Shown: positions 1 to 11,580, counted from the first letter of the stretch. The stretch: 64,000 nucleotides of DNA from Symsagittifera roscoffensis (GCF_963678635.1 NC_087063.1:60644759-60708758), one strand, 5' to 3'. Numbers and translations are program-made. The notes: generated by a model not told the origin, from the letters alone.

Positions 1-1557
1 TGTTTTTTAGATTTTTTCAAGATTTTTAAAAGAAACTAGATGCAAATAATTTCACAAAATTTGAATCCCACCTCTATAGTGAGGCTCTGTCAGGGTTTTT
101 CCAAGAGTTGCAGATCTTGACCCTGAATATGAGTGCTCAAATCCTTAGAGTTTTCGAGATTTGATGTTTATTAGGCTTTTTCAAGGTTTTTGAAAGAACT
201 TGGATACGAATAATTTCACAAAATTTGAAGTTTTCACCTCTATAGTGAGGCTCTGTCAGGGTACTCCCAGAAGTTGTGAATTTTTCTCCAACCATAACTG
301 ATCAAATCCTTGTAGATTTTGAGATATCATGTTTTTCGTGATTTTTTTTTCAAAAATTTCTCAGAAATTCATTAAATTTAATTTTAATTCTCTACATTTG
401 AATTTCCCTAACGTTTAGTATGGGGCTATCAGAGTGGTCTCAAGGTCTCAAGTGTTGCGAACCTTGTCTCCATTTATGACTGCTCAAATCTCTGTAGTTT
501 TCGAGATATGACGTTTTTTAAGATTTTTTCAAAAAAAATTCAGAAAATTTGGATGAAATTTTTTTTCTGGAAAATCTCAAAATCCCAGCCCTGTAGTTGG
601 AGGCTATCAGATTACTCTCAAGGGTTGCGATCCTTGTCTAATTATGACTGCTCTAATCCTGGTAGTTTTTGAGATATGACAATTTTTGTGATTTTTTCAA
701 AAAAATTTCAGAAAATTTGGATGAAATTTTTTTTCTTGAAAATCTCAAAATCCCAGCCCTGTAGTTGGAGGCTATCAGATTACTCTCAAGGGTTGCGATC
801 CTTGTCTAATTATGACTGCTCAAATCCTTAGAGTTTTCGAGATTTGATGTTTATTAGGCTTTTTCAAGGTTTTTGAAAGAACTTAGATACGAATAATTTC
901 ACAAAATTTGAATCCCACCTCTATAGTGAGGCTCTGTCAGGGTTTTCCCATGAGTTGCAGATCTTGCGCATGAATTTGACTACTCAAATCCTTGGAGTTA
1001 TCGAGATTTGATGGTTTTTAGGATTTTTTCAAGATTTTTAAAAGAACTTGGATACGAATAATTTCACAAAATTTGAAGTTTCCACCTCTATAGTGAGGCT
1101 GTGTCAGGGTACTCCCAGAAGTTGTGAATTTTTTCTCCAAACATAACTGATCAAATCCTTGTAGATTTTGAGATATGATGTTTTTTTGTGATTTTTTTTT
1201 CAAAAATTTCTCAGAAATTCATTATATTTGATTTTAATTCTCTACATTTGAATTCCCAAGCGTTTAGTATGGGGCTATTAGACTGGTCTCAAGGTCTCAA
1301 GTGTTGCAAACCTTGTCTCCATTTATGACTGCTCAAATTCCTGTAGTTTTCGAGATATGACGTTTCTAAAGAATTTTTCAAAAAAATTTCAGAAAACTTG
1401 GATGAAATTTTTTTTTCTCGAAAATCTCAAATTCCCAGCCCTGTAGTTGGGGGGCTATCAGATTACTCTCAGGAATTGCGAATCTTGCCTCTGAATATGA
1501 CTGCTCGAATCTTTTTAGTTTTCGAGATTTGATGTTTTGTAAGATTTTTTCAAGATT

Positions 1558-3572
1558 TTTAAAAGAACTTAGATACAAATAATTTCAAGAAATTTGGTTC
1601 CCACCTCTATAGTGAAGCTCAATCAGGGTTTTCCCAGGAGCTGCAAATCTTGCCTCTGAATATGAGTTTTCGAGATTTGATGTTTTTTTAAGATTTTTTC
1701 AAGATTTTGAAAAGAAATTAGATACGAATAGTTTCACAAAATTTGAATCCCACCTCTATAGTGAGGCTCTGTCAGGGTTCTCCCATGAGTTGCAGATCTT
1801 GCCCCTGAATATGACTGCTCAAATCTTTGGAGTTTTCGAGATTTGATTTTTTTAAAGATTTTTTCAAGATTTTTAAAAGAATTTATATACGTATAATTTC
1901 ACAAAATTTGAAGTTCCCACCTCTATAGTGAGGCTCTGTCAGTGTACTCCCAGAAGTTGTGAATTTTTTCTCCAACCATAACTGATCAAATCCTTGTAGA
2001 TTTTGAGATATGATGTTTTTTGTGATTTTGTTTCAAAAATTTCTCAGAAATTCATTAAATTTGATTTTAATTCTCTACATTTGAATTTCCCAAGCGTTTA
2101 GTATGGGGCTATTAGACTGGTCTCAAGGTCTCAAGTGTTGCGAACCTTGTCTCCATTTATGACCGCTCAAATTCCTGTAGTTTTTGAGATATGACGTTTT
2201 TTATGATTTTTTCAAAAAAATTTCAGAAAACTTGGATCAAATTTTTTTTTCTCGAAAATCTCAAATTCCCAGCCCTGTAGTTGGGGGGGTATCAGATTAC
2301 TCTCAGGAATTGCGAATCTCGCCTCTGAATATGACTGCTCGAATCTTATTAGTTTTCGAGATTTGATGTTTTTTAAGATTTTTTCAAGATTTTTAAAAGA
2401 ACTTATATACGTATAATTTCACAAAATTTGAAGTTTCCACCTCTATAGTGAGGCTCTGTCAGGGTACTCCCAGAAGTTGTGAACTTTTTCTGCAACTATA
2501 ACTGATCAAATCCTTGTAGATTTCGAGATATGATGTTTTTTGTGATTTTTTTTTTAATTTTTTCAGAAATTCATTAAATTCAATTTTTTTTCACTACATT
2601 TGAATTTCCCAAGCGTTTAGTATGGGGCTATCAGAGTGGTCTCAAGGTCTCAAGTGGTTGCCAAACTTTTCTCCATTTGTGACTGCTCAAATTCCTGTAG
2701 TTTTCGAGATATGACGTTTTTTAAGACTTTTTCAAAAAAATTTCAGAAAACTTGGATGAAATTTTTTTTTCTCGAAAATCTCAAATTCCCAGCCCTGTAG
2801 TTGGGGGCTATCAGATTACTCTCAAGGTTTGCGATCCTTGTCTACTTATGACTGCTCTAATCCTGGTAGTTTTCGAGATATGACATTTTTGTGATTTTTT
2901 TCAAAAATTTCTCAAAAAGTTTGAATTAATTTTTTTCTTCAAAATTTGGAATTCTCTACCCTGTAGAGGTGCCGTCAGGGTACTCCCAGGCTTCGACTCT
3001 TTCCTCCAATTAATACTTCTCAAATCCTTGTAGTTTTCGAGATATGACGTTTTTTAATGATTTTTCAAAACTTTCAAAAAACTTGAAGATTTAAAAAATT
3101 CGAAAACTTTGAAGATCTCAATCCTGTAGTCGGAAACAGTGAGGGTACTCTCAGGAATTGCAATTATTGCCTCTGAATATGACTGCTCGAATCTTTTTAG
3201 TTTTCGAGATTTGACGTTTTTTAAGATTTTTTCAAGATTTTCAAAAGAATTTAGATACGAATAATTTCACAAAATTTGGTTCCCACCTCTATAGTGAAGC
3301 TCTGTCAGGGTTTTCCCAGGAGCTGCAAATCTTGCCTCTGAATATGACTGCTCAAATCCTCGGAGTTTTCGAGATTTGATGGTTTTTAAGATTTTTTCAA
3401 GATTTTTAAAAGAACCTAGATACGAATAGTTTCACAAAAGTTGAATCCCACCTCTAAAGTGAGGCTCTGTCAGGGTTTTCCCCATGAGTTACAGATCTTG
3501 CCCCTAAATATGACTGCTCGAATCTTTTTAGTTTTCGAGATTTGATGTTTTGTAAGATTTTTTCAAGATTTT
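1558..3572. repeat. Higher-order repeat copy A (~2015 bp, about 12 monomers)
   Basis: It starts at the monomer with AAGAACTTAGATACAAAT and ends where that monomer returns at about 3573. It includes a ~500-bp stretch (about 3040-3540) that copy B lacks and copy C (about 6570-7060) has. Confidence 0.8.
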
Positions 3573-5088
3573 TAAAAGAACTTAGATACAAATAATTTCA
3601 AGAAATTTGGTTCCCACCTCTATAGTGAAGCTCAATCAGGGTTTTCCCAGGAGCTGCAAATCTTGCCTCTGAATATGAGTTTTCGAGATTTGATGTTTTT
3701 TTAAGATTTTTTCAAGATTTTGAAAAGAAATTAGATACGAAAAGTTTCACAAAATTTGAATCCCACCTCTATAGTGAGGCTCTGTCAGGGTTTTCCCATG
3801 AGTTGCAGATCTTGCCCCTGAATATGACTGCTCAAATCTTTGGAGTTTTCGAGATTTGATTTTTTTAAAGATTTTTTCAAGATTTTTAAAAGAATTTATA
3901 TACGTATAATTTCACAAAATTTGAAGTTCCCACCTCTATAGTGAGGCTCTGTCAGTGTACTCCCAGAAGTTGTGAATTTTTTCTCCAACCATAACTGATC
4001 AAATCCTTGTAGATTTTGAGATATGATGTTTTTGTGATTTTGTTTCAAAAATTTCTCAGAAATTCATTAAATTTGATTTTAATTCTCTACATTTGAATTT
4101 CCCAAGCGTTTAGTATGGGGCTATTAGACTGGTCTCAAGGTCTCAAGTGTTGCGAACCTTGTCTCCATTTATGACCGCTCAAATTCCTGTAGTTTTTGAG
4201 ATATGACGTTTTTTATGATTTTTTCAAAAAAATTTCAGAAAACTTGGATCAAATTTTTTTTTCTCGAAAATCTCAAATTCCCAGCCCTGTAGTTGGGGGG
4301 GGTATCAGATTACTCTCAGGAATTGCGAATCTCGCCTCTGAATATGACTGCTCGAATCTTTTTAGTTTTCGAGATTTGATGTTTTTTAAGATTTTTTCAA
4401 GATTTTTAAAAGAACTTATATACGTATAATTTCACAAAATTTGAAGTTTCCACCTCTATAGTGAGGCTCTGTCAGGGTACTCCCAGAAGTTGTGAACTTT
4501 TTCTGCAACTATAACTGATCAAATCCTTGTAGATTTCGAGATATGATGTTTTTTGTGATTTTTTTTTAAATTTTTTCAGAAATTCATTAAATTTAATTTT
4601 TTTTCACTACATTTGAATTTCCCAAGCGTTTAGTATGGGGCTATCAGAGTGGTCTCAAGGTCTCAAGTGGTTGCCAAACTTTTCTCCATTTGTGACTGCT
4701 CAAATTCCTGTAGTTTTCGAGATATGACGTTTTTTAAGACTTTTTCAAAAAAATTTCAGAAAACTTGGATGAAATTTTTTTTCTCGAAAATCTCAAATTC
4801 CCAGCCCTGTAGTTGGGGGCTATCAGATTACTCTCAAGGTTTGCGATCCTTGTCTACTTATGACTGCTCTAATCCTGGTAGTTTTCGAGATATGACATTT
4901 TTGTGATTTTTTTCAAAAATTTCTCAAAAAGTTTGAATTAATTTTTTTCTTCAAAATTTGGAATTCTCTACCCTGTAGAGGTGCCGTCAGGGTACTCCCA
5001 GGCTTCGACTCTTTCCTCCAATTAATACTTCTCAAATCCTTGTAGTTTTCGAGATATAATGTTTTTTTATGATTTTTTCAAGATTTTT
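3573..5088. repeat. Higher-order repeat copy B (~1516 bp, about 9 monomers)
   Basis: Nearly identical to copies A and C but about 499 bp shorter. That is very close to three monomers, so the array probably lost or gained a whole number of monomers by unequal exchange. Confidence 0.8.
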
Positions 5089-7100
5089 AAAAGAACTTAG
5101 ATACAAATAATTTCAAGAAATTTGGTTCCCACCTCTATAGTGAAGCTCAATCAGGGTTTTCCCAGGAGCTGCAAATCTTGCCTCTGAATATGAGTTTTCG
5201 AGATTTGATGTTTTTTTAAGATTTTTTCAAGATTTTGAAAAGAAATTAGATACGAAAAGTTTCACAAAATTTGAATCCCACCTCTATAGTGAGGCTCTGT
5301 CAGGGTTTTCCCATGAGTTGCAGATCTTGCCCCTGAATATGACTGCTCAAATCTTTGGAGTTTTCGAGATTTGATTTTTTTAAAGATTTTTTCAAGATTT
5401 TTAAAAGAATTTATATACGTATAATTTCACAAAATTTGAAGTTCCCACCTCTATAGTGAGGCTCTGTCAGTGTACTCCCAGAAGTTGTGAATTTTTTCTC
5501 CAACCATAACTGATCAAATCCTTGTAGATTTTGAGATATGATGTTTTTGTGATTTTGTTTCAAAAATTTCTCAGAAATTCATTAAATTTGATTTTAATTC
5601 TCTACATTTGAATTTCCCAAGCGTTTAGTATGGGGCTATTAGACTGGTCTCAAGGTCTCAAGTGTTGCGAACCTTGTCTCCATTTATGACCGCTCAAATT
5701 CCTGTAGTTTTTGAGATATGACGTTTTTTATGATTTTTTCAAAAAAATTTCAGAAAACTTGGATCAAATTTTTTTTTCTCGAAAATCTCAAATTCCCAGC
5801 CCTGTAGTTGGGGGGGGGGGTATCAGATTACTCTCAGGAATTGCGAATCTCGCCTCTGAATATGACTGCTCGAATCTTTTTAGTTTTCGAGATTTGATGT
5901 TTTTTAAGATTTTTTCAAGATTTTTAAAAGAACTTATATACGTATAATTTCACAAAATTTGAAGTTTCCACCTCTATAGTGAGGCTCTGTCAGGGTACTC
6001 CCAGAAGTTGTGAACTTTTTCTGCAACTATAACTGATCAAATTCTTGTAGATTTCGAGATATGATGTTTTTTGTGATTTTTTTTTTAATTTTTTCAGAAA
6101 TTCATTAAATTTAATTTTTTTTCACTACATTTGAATTTCTCAAGCGTTTAGTATGGGGCTATCAGAGTGGTCTCAAGGTCTCAAGTGGTTGCCAAACTTT
6201 TCTCCATTTGTGACTGCTCAAATTCCTGTAGTTTTCGAGATATGACGTTTTTTAAGATTTTTTCAAAAAAATTTCAGAAAACTTGGATGAAATTTTTTTT
6301 CTCGAAAATCTCAAATTCCCAGCCCTGTAGTTGGGGGCTATCAGATTACTCTCAAGGTTTGCGATCCTTGTCTACTTATGACTGCTCTAATCCTGGTAGT
6401 TTTCGAGATATGACATTTTTGTGATTTTTTTCAAAAATTTCTCAAAAAGTTTGAATTAATTTTTTTCTTCAAAATTTGGAATTCTCTACCCTGTAGAGGT
6501 GCCGTCAGGGTACTCCCAGGCTTCGACTCTTTCCTCCAATTAATACTTCTCAAATCCTTGTAGTTTTCGAGATATGACGTTTTTTAATGGTTTTTCAAAA
6601 CTTTCAAAAATTTTGAAGATTTAAAAAATTCGAAAACTTTGAAGATCTCAATCCTGTAGTCGGAAACAGTGAGGGTACTCTCAGGAATTGCAATTCTTGC
6701 CTCTGAATATGACTGCTCGAATCTTTTTAGTTTTCGAGATTTGACGTTTTTTAAGATTTTTTCAAGATTTTCAAAAGAATTTAGATACGAATAATTTCAC
6801 AAAATTTGGTTCCCACCTCTATAGTGAAGCTCTGTCAGGGTTTTCCCAGGAGCTGCAAATCTTGCCTCTGAATATGACTGCTCAAATCCTCGGAGTTTCC
6901 GAGATTTGATGGTTTTTAAGATTTTTTCAAGATTTTTAAAAGAACCTAGATACGAATAGTTTCACAAAACTTGAATCCCACCTCTAAAGTGAGGCTCTGT
7001 CAGGGTTTTCCCCATGAGTTACAGATCTTGCCCCTAAATATGGCTGCTCAAATCTTTGGAGTTTTCGAGATTTGATGTTTTTTAGGATTTTTTCAAGATT
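5089..7100. repeat. Higher-order repeat copy C (~2015 bp)
   Basis: Third copy in the same order as copy A. The G tract in the monomer at 5810-5820 has 11 G. The matching tract has 7 G near 2282 and 8 G near 4295, so this homopolymer differs between otherwise near-identical copies. Confidence 0.75.
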
Positions 7101-7573
7101 TTTAAAAGAACTTATATACGTATAATTTCACAAAATTTGAAGTTCCCACCTCTATAGTGAGGCTCTGTCAGGGTACCCCCAGAAGTTGTGAACTTTTTCT
7201 CCAATTATAACTGATCAAATCCCTGTAGATTTTGAGACATGACGTTTTTTGTGATTTTTTTTCAAAAATTTTTCAGAAAATCTTTTAATTTAATTTTATC
7301 ACTACATTTGAATTTCCCAAGCGTTTAGTATGGGGCTATCAGAGTGGTCTCAAGGTCTCAAGTGTTGCGAACCTTGTCTCCATTTATGACTGCTCAAATC
7401 CCTGTAGTTTTTGAGGTATGACGTTTCTTAAGATTTTTTCAAAAAAAATTCAGAAAACTTGGATGACAATTTTTTTTTGAAAATCTCAAGTACCCAGCCC
7501 TGTAATGAGGGCTATCAGATTAATCTCAAGGGTTGCGATCCTTATCTAATTATAACTGCTCTAATCCTGGTAG

Positions 7574-8090
7574 TCTGATGTGCTCTATCCGCTCGGTAAA
7601 TGTGGTATTCAGCAAGTAGTAGTTCAGAGTTTGAGATATTTTCGTTTAACCAGGTCTCACAAATAGAACTAACGCTGTACAAATCAATTTTTATTGCATT
7701 TGCCATTTTGAATCTTCTTTCATAGTTAACTAAACTGCGTGCATTAATTTGTCAAATGTGGAGATGATCTAGTCAAACGTTGGAGGTTGCATTTTCTTGT
7801 TCTGGCTGGGAAGTTTGGTTTTATTGAACTTTTGCTCCATCATGGAAAAGCTCAAGGTTTCTTATTTTCAGTTTTTCACGTGGTACGCCTTCTTCAAGCA
7901 ATTCCCTACGTCGTTTCAGGCAGAGGTTTTCTTTGATAGAATCTTCTTTAGTTAGGGCACGTGACAGAAATATATTCATTTCTTTCATTTCATCTCTTTT
8001 TTCAGTACTTTTTGCAATCACTAGATTGACTGCTGCTGGATTTTCAAGCGTAACTAGAAGTGTTTTAGGCTTTTTGCTTTCTTTGTTGAA
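7574..8090 (-). pseudogene. Non-LTR retrotransposon (LINE) fragment: ORF1 C-terminus and start of ORF2 endonuclease
   Basis: Read on the minus strand, about 8087-7824 encodes an ORF1 C-terminal segment with TLLVTLENPA, then NIFLSRALTKED, then KLKIRNLELFHDG. This order is familiar from ORF1 proteins of many animal LINEs. Further downstream (about 7745-7574) another frame reads NARSLVNYERRF, then ICETWLNENI and EYHIYRADR, the typical beginning of an APE-type LINE endonuclease (the N-x-RSL and ETWL motifs). The fragment is cut at its 3' side by the satellite at 7573 and at its 5' side by the Penelope-element hairpin at 8091. Neither ORF is complete, so it is dead. The clade was not determined. 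The short open frame on the opposite strand is a shadow. Confidence 0.75.
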
Positions 8091-8327
8091 TGATGTTTTA
8101 TCGTCATTTAGATTAGTTTATTGTAAAAATCCTGACGATGCACATAGTTGCGAAAACGTTTGAAATTTACTTTTTAGCAAAAATTTCTTCCTAAATACAA
8201 GTACTTTTACTCGCAGATATCCTTTTCAGGAAATTTTTGCCAAAAAAGTAAATTTCAAACGTTTTCGCAACTATGTGAATGGTCAGGATTTTTACAATAA
8301 ACTACTCTAAATGACGATAAAACATCA
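8091..8327. repeat. Long hairpin at the 3' end of the PLE
   Basis: The left arm (8091-8189) is the reverse complement of the right arm (8228-8327) with few mismatches. The loop is about 38 bp. The right arm is also the start of the 3' terminal repeat. Confidence 0.85.
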
Positions 8328-8465
8328 ATTTACAAATGTTATATACAATAAATCACATACAATTTGGTTCTAAACCATAATGATAAAAAATTGGCCAACC
8401 ACAGTTGGCCTCTAAAATTACTATTAAGATTAAAATACTTTTAACCTCTAAAATTAATTAAACAT
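8229..8465. repeat. PLE terminal direct repeat, 3' copy
   Basis: Matches 11336-11568 from GAAATTTTTGC to TTAATTAAACAT over ~235 bp, with scattered substitutions (for example GTGAATGGTC here against GTGCATCGTC). The two copies stand in the same orientation. The divergence suggests an old insertion. Confidence 0.85.
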
Positions 8466-8553
8466 TTTTGAATTAATTTGTCTGGAAGTTTCTGAGTCAT
8501 AATTTCGATTTAGACATGTACGTTTTGATTAAAAAACCAAAAATATTTTGGGA

Positions 8554-10468
8554 CTAAATTTTCAGTGTTAACTCCCTGCTCCTAAACTCATCGCGCGTGT
8601 TCAAGCCCGGTTTCTCTTTCCTGATATGTATTGCCTCTAGTGTTAGCAATTTTGTTTGGTTGTTTGACCTATCTATAATTTCCCAACTAAGATCTGCGCT
8701 ATTTCCCTCAAGTTGGCATTGCTGAAGGTGGATGTCTACCGGTGAGTCTGCTTTCTTATGTTCCTCAATTCTAGTGGTCAAATGTCGAACAGTTTGTCCA
8801 ATATAGGTGGAAGTGCATCCACTACATGACAAGTTATAAACCACTCTTGACTCGAGGTCATTAGAAAATGCTGACTTCAGTGATGGTAAACATGATTGCA
8901 GTTTTCTTGTGGTGAAAACCACTTGAACGTTAGTTAATTTTCGTAACCTGTTAGCAAAATATTGGCTCTGGTTACCTCTATATTGCACCATCAGCATTGG
9001 GGGCTTCACATCCTTTGGTGATTGAACTGACAAACCCCTGTCACTATCCAAGGGCTTGCCCTTACCCTCGATGATCTTGCACAAGGCGTCTGAAGCCACC
9101 TTTGCGGACCAATTTTCAGGGTACTGATTTGTCAGCCATTGCGCCCTATTAGTTTCCATAGCCTTATCAAATTGCTCCCAGCTAGATGTACTCCTAAAAA
9201 CCTGTGTACAGTGCCTTGGATAACACTACGTTTATACTGAGTTGGGGCGCAGCTTCTATAGTTCAGTATAGTCCCTGTATCTGTTGGTTTTTGATACCAA
9301 CTGCAAGTTACACGCCTACCCTGCGATACATTTATGTTCAAATCCAGGAACGGCAAATTCCCCTCAGAATTAGTTTTCTCTAGAGTGAACTGCAAATTTA
9401 GTAGAGAATTGGCGGCATCGAGAAGACAACTCGGCTCCCCTCTGACTGTTCTAACAATGTCATCCACATACCTGAGGAACAATTTCACCTGGGGAGTATC
9501 CTTCTCCTTGTTCTTAGCTTGGCAGCAGCTTTCACAGTACCAGACTATCTCGGTTATTGATGCGTATACGTCATCGGATTTTTTTCCGCATTTTAGATGA
9601 TACCAGTTTCGGCAACTGAGCAGATTGCAACAAGGATTCCAGCTTTGATTCATATGTTTGTTTCCTCATTATGCAAAAACCAACCCCCTTATCAAAAGGC
9701 ACAGCCAGCAACCCATTAACTTTGAGATGTTTCCTCGTTTTTTCAACGGCTTTGTCTCTTGGGGTTTGCCGTACGTTTTTTGCATATGCCTTTGCCGCGG
9801 CTTCTATTTCACATAACGTTTCACCAGCTGTTTTTTGATTTTTCAATTGTGAGAGGAAAATGTCTATATCCGCCAAAAAATGTGTTTCGTTAAATTTGTC
9901 TCTAATTGGATGCTTGGGGCCCATTGATAGCACTTCATATACCCATTCAGGCAGTTCAATATTATCAAGTACCTTAACTGATCGCTCATTTCTCCCCCCA
10001 AGAGGTTTATCTTGTCTCTCGGACAGTTTTTATAACTTTTTTCTATGGTTTTCTGATGTTGTCTTTAAGCTTGCCTCAACTTGACGCCTCACGAATCGAA
10101 AAATGGATGCCCACCACTGTTTGTCAATTTCTTTTTGCACCAGTGATCTTGCTTTCCTTAGCATCTCCTCGTACCTTTTCCTATCCTCAATTGCCCTAGA
10201 AGTTTCAGTCCTTAGTAGTTTCAATTGAAAATTATGCACAGCTTGGTCAGAAAAAAACCCCGTTCTCGGGGACCCTAAACTTGAAAAAATCCGGTATTAG
10301 ATCGTTTTTCAGACATTTTCTCAGAAACTTCAGTCTATGTACAGATACTTGAACTTTTTTAAAGAATTTTAAATACTCTAACACAATTTTCCAAAATAGT
10401 TTTCTTTTTAAAATTTTTCTGAGCCAAACAGCAGGCAAAAGTACTGTGGTCATTGTTTTGCAGGCCAC
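8554..10468 (-). pseudogene. PLE reverse transcriptase / GIY-YIG endonuclease ORF, broken
   Basis: Read from 10468 downwards, the N-terminal PLE part has HRLKFLRKCLKNDLIPDFF. A frameshift at the T run near 10246 is followed by a second part with NFQLKLLRTETSRA, an in-frame TAA at 10032-10030, and then the finger region with LPEWVYEVLSMGPKHP and VPFDKGVGFCIM. Near 9612-9622 the frame changes and the sequence jumps to half of a PHD-finger-like motif (WYHLKC, then WYCESC) followed at once by RT motif C (FLRYVDDIVRT). The palm motifs A and B are missing, so an internal deletion joined these parts. Then come NLQFTLE, LPFLDLNINV and WYQKPTDTGTILN. Another frameshift lies near 9200. The last part (9159-8554) ends with a GIY-YIG-type nuclease (VVYNLSCSGC, TYIGQT, then RIEEH). 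Confidence 0.85.
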
Positions 10469-10515
10469 GAGTAATGAAATTCACAAGGCACAAAGCAAAA
10501 CAAATCACACTCTTC

Positions 10516-11154
10516 TCACCCCTGTCTTTGAAGCGCAGACACTTCCTCTGCCTTCAGCTTCTGCTCACGTCTTGCTTCCGCCTTCCTCCTTGTCTGTGAT
10601 GGTCTCTGTTGTTTGCCCCTGATATTGCCAATCAGCTCTGACATCCTTTCTTTGTGTGCCACTACCAATCGCAGAGATTCCTGCACCAAATCAGCACTCT
10701 GGTGCAGCTTCAAATATTCCTTGAGCTGCTCCGGGTCGTTTTGCTTGCTCTTGGAGAGTAGCCGTTTTGTAGCTGGAATAATGAGCACCCCTGTGCCGAG
10801 AAGTTGACTAAACAAGTCGGGCGTTCCTTCCCTTCTGCAATAATATATCGCCAATATCTGCTGCTTCTTCGACTTCAAATAGTTTGTCAGCTCCTCGACA
10901 CCGGCTGGGCGATAGTTGTTTGTTCTGTGGCTGCTAATGGTGGTGTTCACCACGTCGTGCCACACAACCACTTTTTTCTCCTTCAGTGGACTGTCTTCCA
11001 GTAGTCGTCGGAGGTTCTTTCCTTGGTTCAGCAAGTTGTTATTAAGGGATAGGCCAGGAATTGCTGTAACAAGGCTCTCGTATTGCTTTTTCTCACCTGT
11101 GTTAAGGGTGTTGATGCTGTGGAACAGTGAGCTAGCTGCTACAATATGAAACAT
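10516..11154 (-). CDS. Upstream ORF of the PLE, 212 aa, function unknown
   Basis: An intact 212-aa frame in the same orientation as, and just upstream of, the PLE reverse transcriptase. Its stop lies about 50 bp before the RT frame opens. A TGA stands in frame four codons before the ATG, so the start is fixed. Visible features: a hydrophobic-charged stretch with KKVVVWHDVVN (residues ~60-70), a segment with LAIYYCRREGTPDLFSQLL, and a strongly basic C-terminus rich in R, K and Q (from about residue 165) that could bind nucleic acid or form a helix. I know no named domain for it. Similar WHDVxN-type proteins, as I remember, occur next to PHD-containing Penelope elements in other invertebrates, but this is recollection and not checked. 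Unlike the RT, it is not broken. Confidence 0.55.
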   Translation of the reverse strand: MFHIVAASSLFHSINTLNTGEKKQYESLVTAIPGLSLNNNLLNQGKNLRRLLEDSPLKEKKVVVWHDVVNTTISSHRTNNYRPAGVEELTNYLKSKKQQILAIYYCRREGTPDLFSQLLGTGVLIIPATKRLLSKSKQNDPEQLKEYLKLHQSADLVQESLRLVVAHKERMSELIGNIRGKQQRPSQTRRKAEARREQKLKAEEVSALQRQG

Positions 11155-11335
11155 TTCGGTAACTCAAATAAAAATCGGCCATATTTTACGTATCGATAAA
11201 AAAACACTATAAAAATTCTCTATACATTGATGAAAATCATTTCAAATTTTTATACTGGCCCTTTAATGGGAAAACAGTTGGAATTTCAAGCTCTTCGCTT
11301 TTTGGTTTATCACGAATTTACAAGTAAAATTGAAG

Positions 11336-11568
11336 AAATTTTTGCTAAAAAGTAAATTTCAAACGTTTTCGCAACTGTGTGCATCGTCAGGATTTTTACA
11401 ATAAACTACTCTAAATGACGATAAAACATCAATTTACAAATGTTATATACAATAAATCACATACAGTTTGGTTCTAAACCATCATGATAAAAAATTAGCC
11501 AATCACAGTTGACCTCTAAATTACTATTAAGATTAAAATACTTTTAACCTCTAAAATTAATTAAACAT
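11336..11568. repeat. PLE terminal direct repeat, 5' copy
   Basis: Direct copy of 8229-8465. It ends with TTAATTAAACAT at 11568, only 12 bp before the CAG acceptor used by KANSL3. Confidence 0.85.
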
Positions 11569-11580
11569 AAAATACCTTTT

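Larger units (their letters stand above)
1..7573. repeat. Tandem satellite array, ~168-bp monomers in higher-order repeats
   Basis: About 45 head-to-tail monomers fill the left end of the window and run off its edge. The recurring anchor GAGATATGACG / GAGATTTGATG returns every 148-183 bp (for example near 504, 672, 840, 1005, 1170, 1353, 1524), so the mean is close to 168 bp, about one nucleosome. Several monomer subtypes are visible: one carries CCCACCTCTATAGTGAGG, one AAGCGTTTAGTATGGGG, one CCAGCCCTGTAGTTGG. Subtypes recur in the same order, which makes higher-order repeats of about 2015 bp (1558-3572), 1516 bp (3573-5088) and 2015 bp (5089 to about 7100). Short open frames here repeat with the array and are not genes. 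The array stops sharply at 7573 against a LINE fragment. Confidence 0.95.
8091..11568 (-). mobile_element. Penelope-like element (PLE), defective, with terminal direct repeats and an end hairpin
   Basis: About 3.5 kb. The minus strand holds, in order, an upstream ORF (11154-10516) and a broken RT plus GIY-YIG endonuclease reading frame (10468-8554). Direct repeats of ~235 bp flank it (11336-11568 and 8229-8465). Outside the 3' repeat lies an inverted partial copy (8091-8189), which makes a long hairpin. Direct terminal repeats plus an inverted extension are the known layout of Penelope elements. The RT frame has two frameshifts, a stop and an internal deletion, so this copy cannot be active. 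The upstream end stops 15 bp before the splice acceptor of KANSL3 and the downstream end abuts a LINE fragment. Confidence 0.85.

Noticed and set aside
1-7573. Small proteins such as the 60-85-codon frames at 2184, 4196, 5711, 4649 and 6167
   Set aside because: They repeat with the satellite period, change with G-tract length and have no independent support.
9577-9584. Single-base frameshift in the A run as the cause of the RT frame change
   Set aside because: The PHD-like frame is already open upstream of the A run (WYHLKC), and RT palm motifs are missing, so a deletion junction at 9612-9622 fits better.
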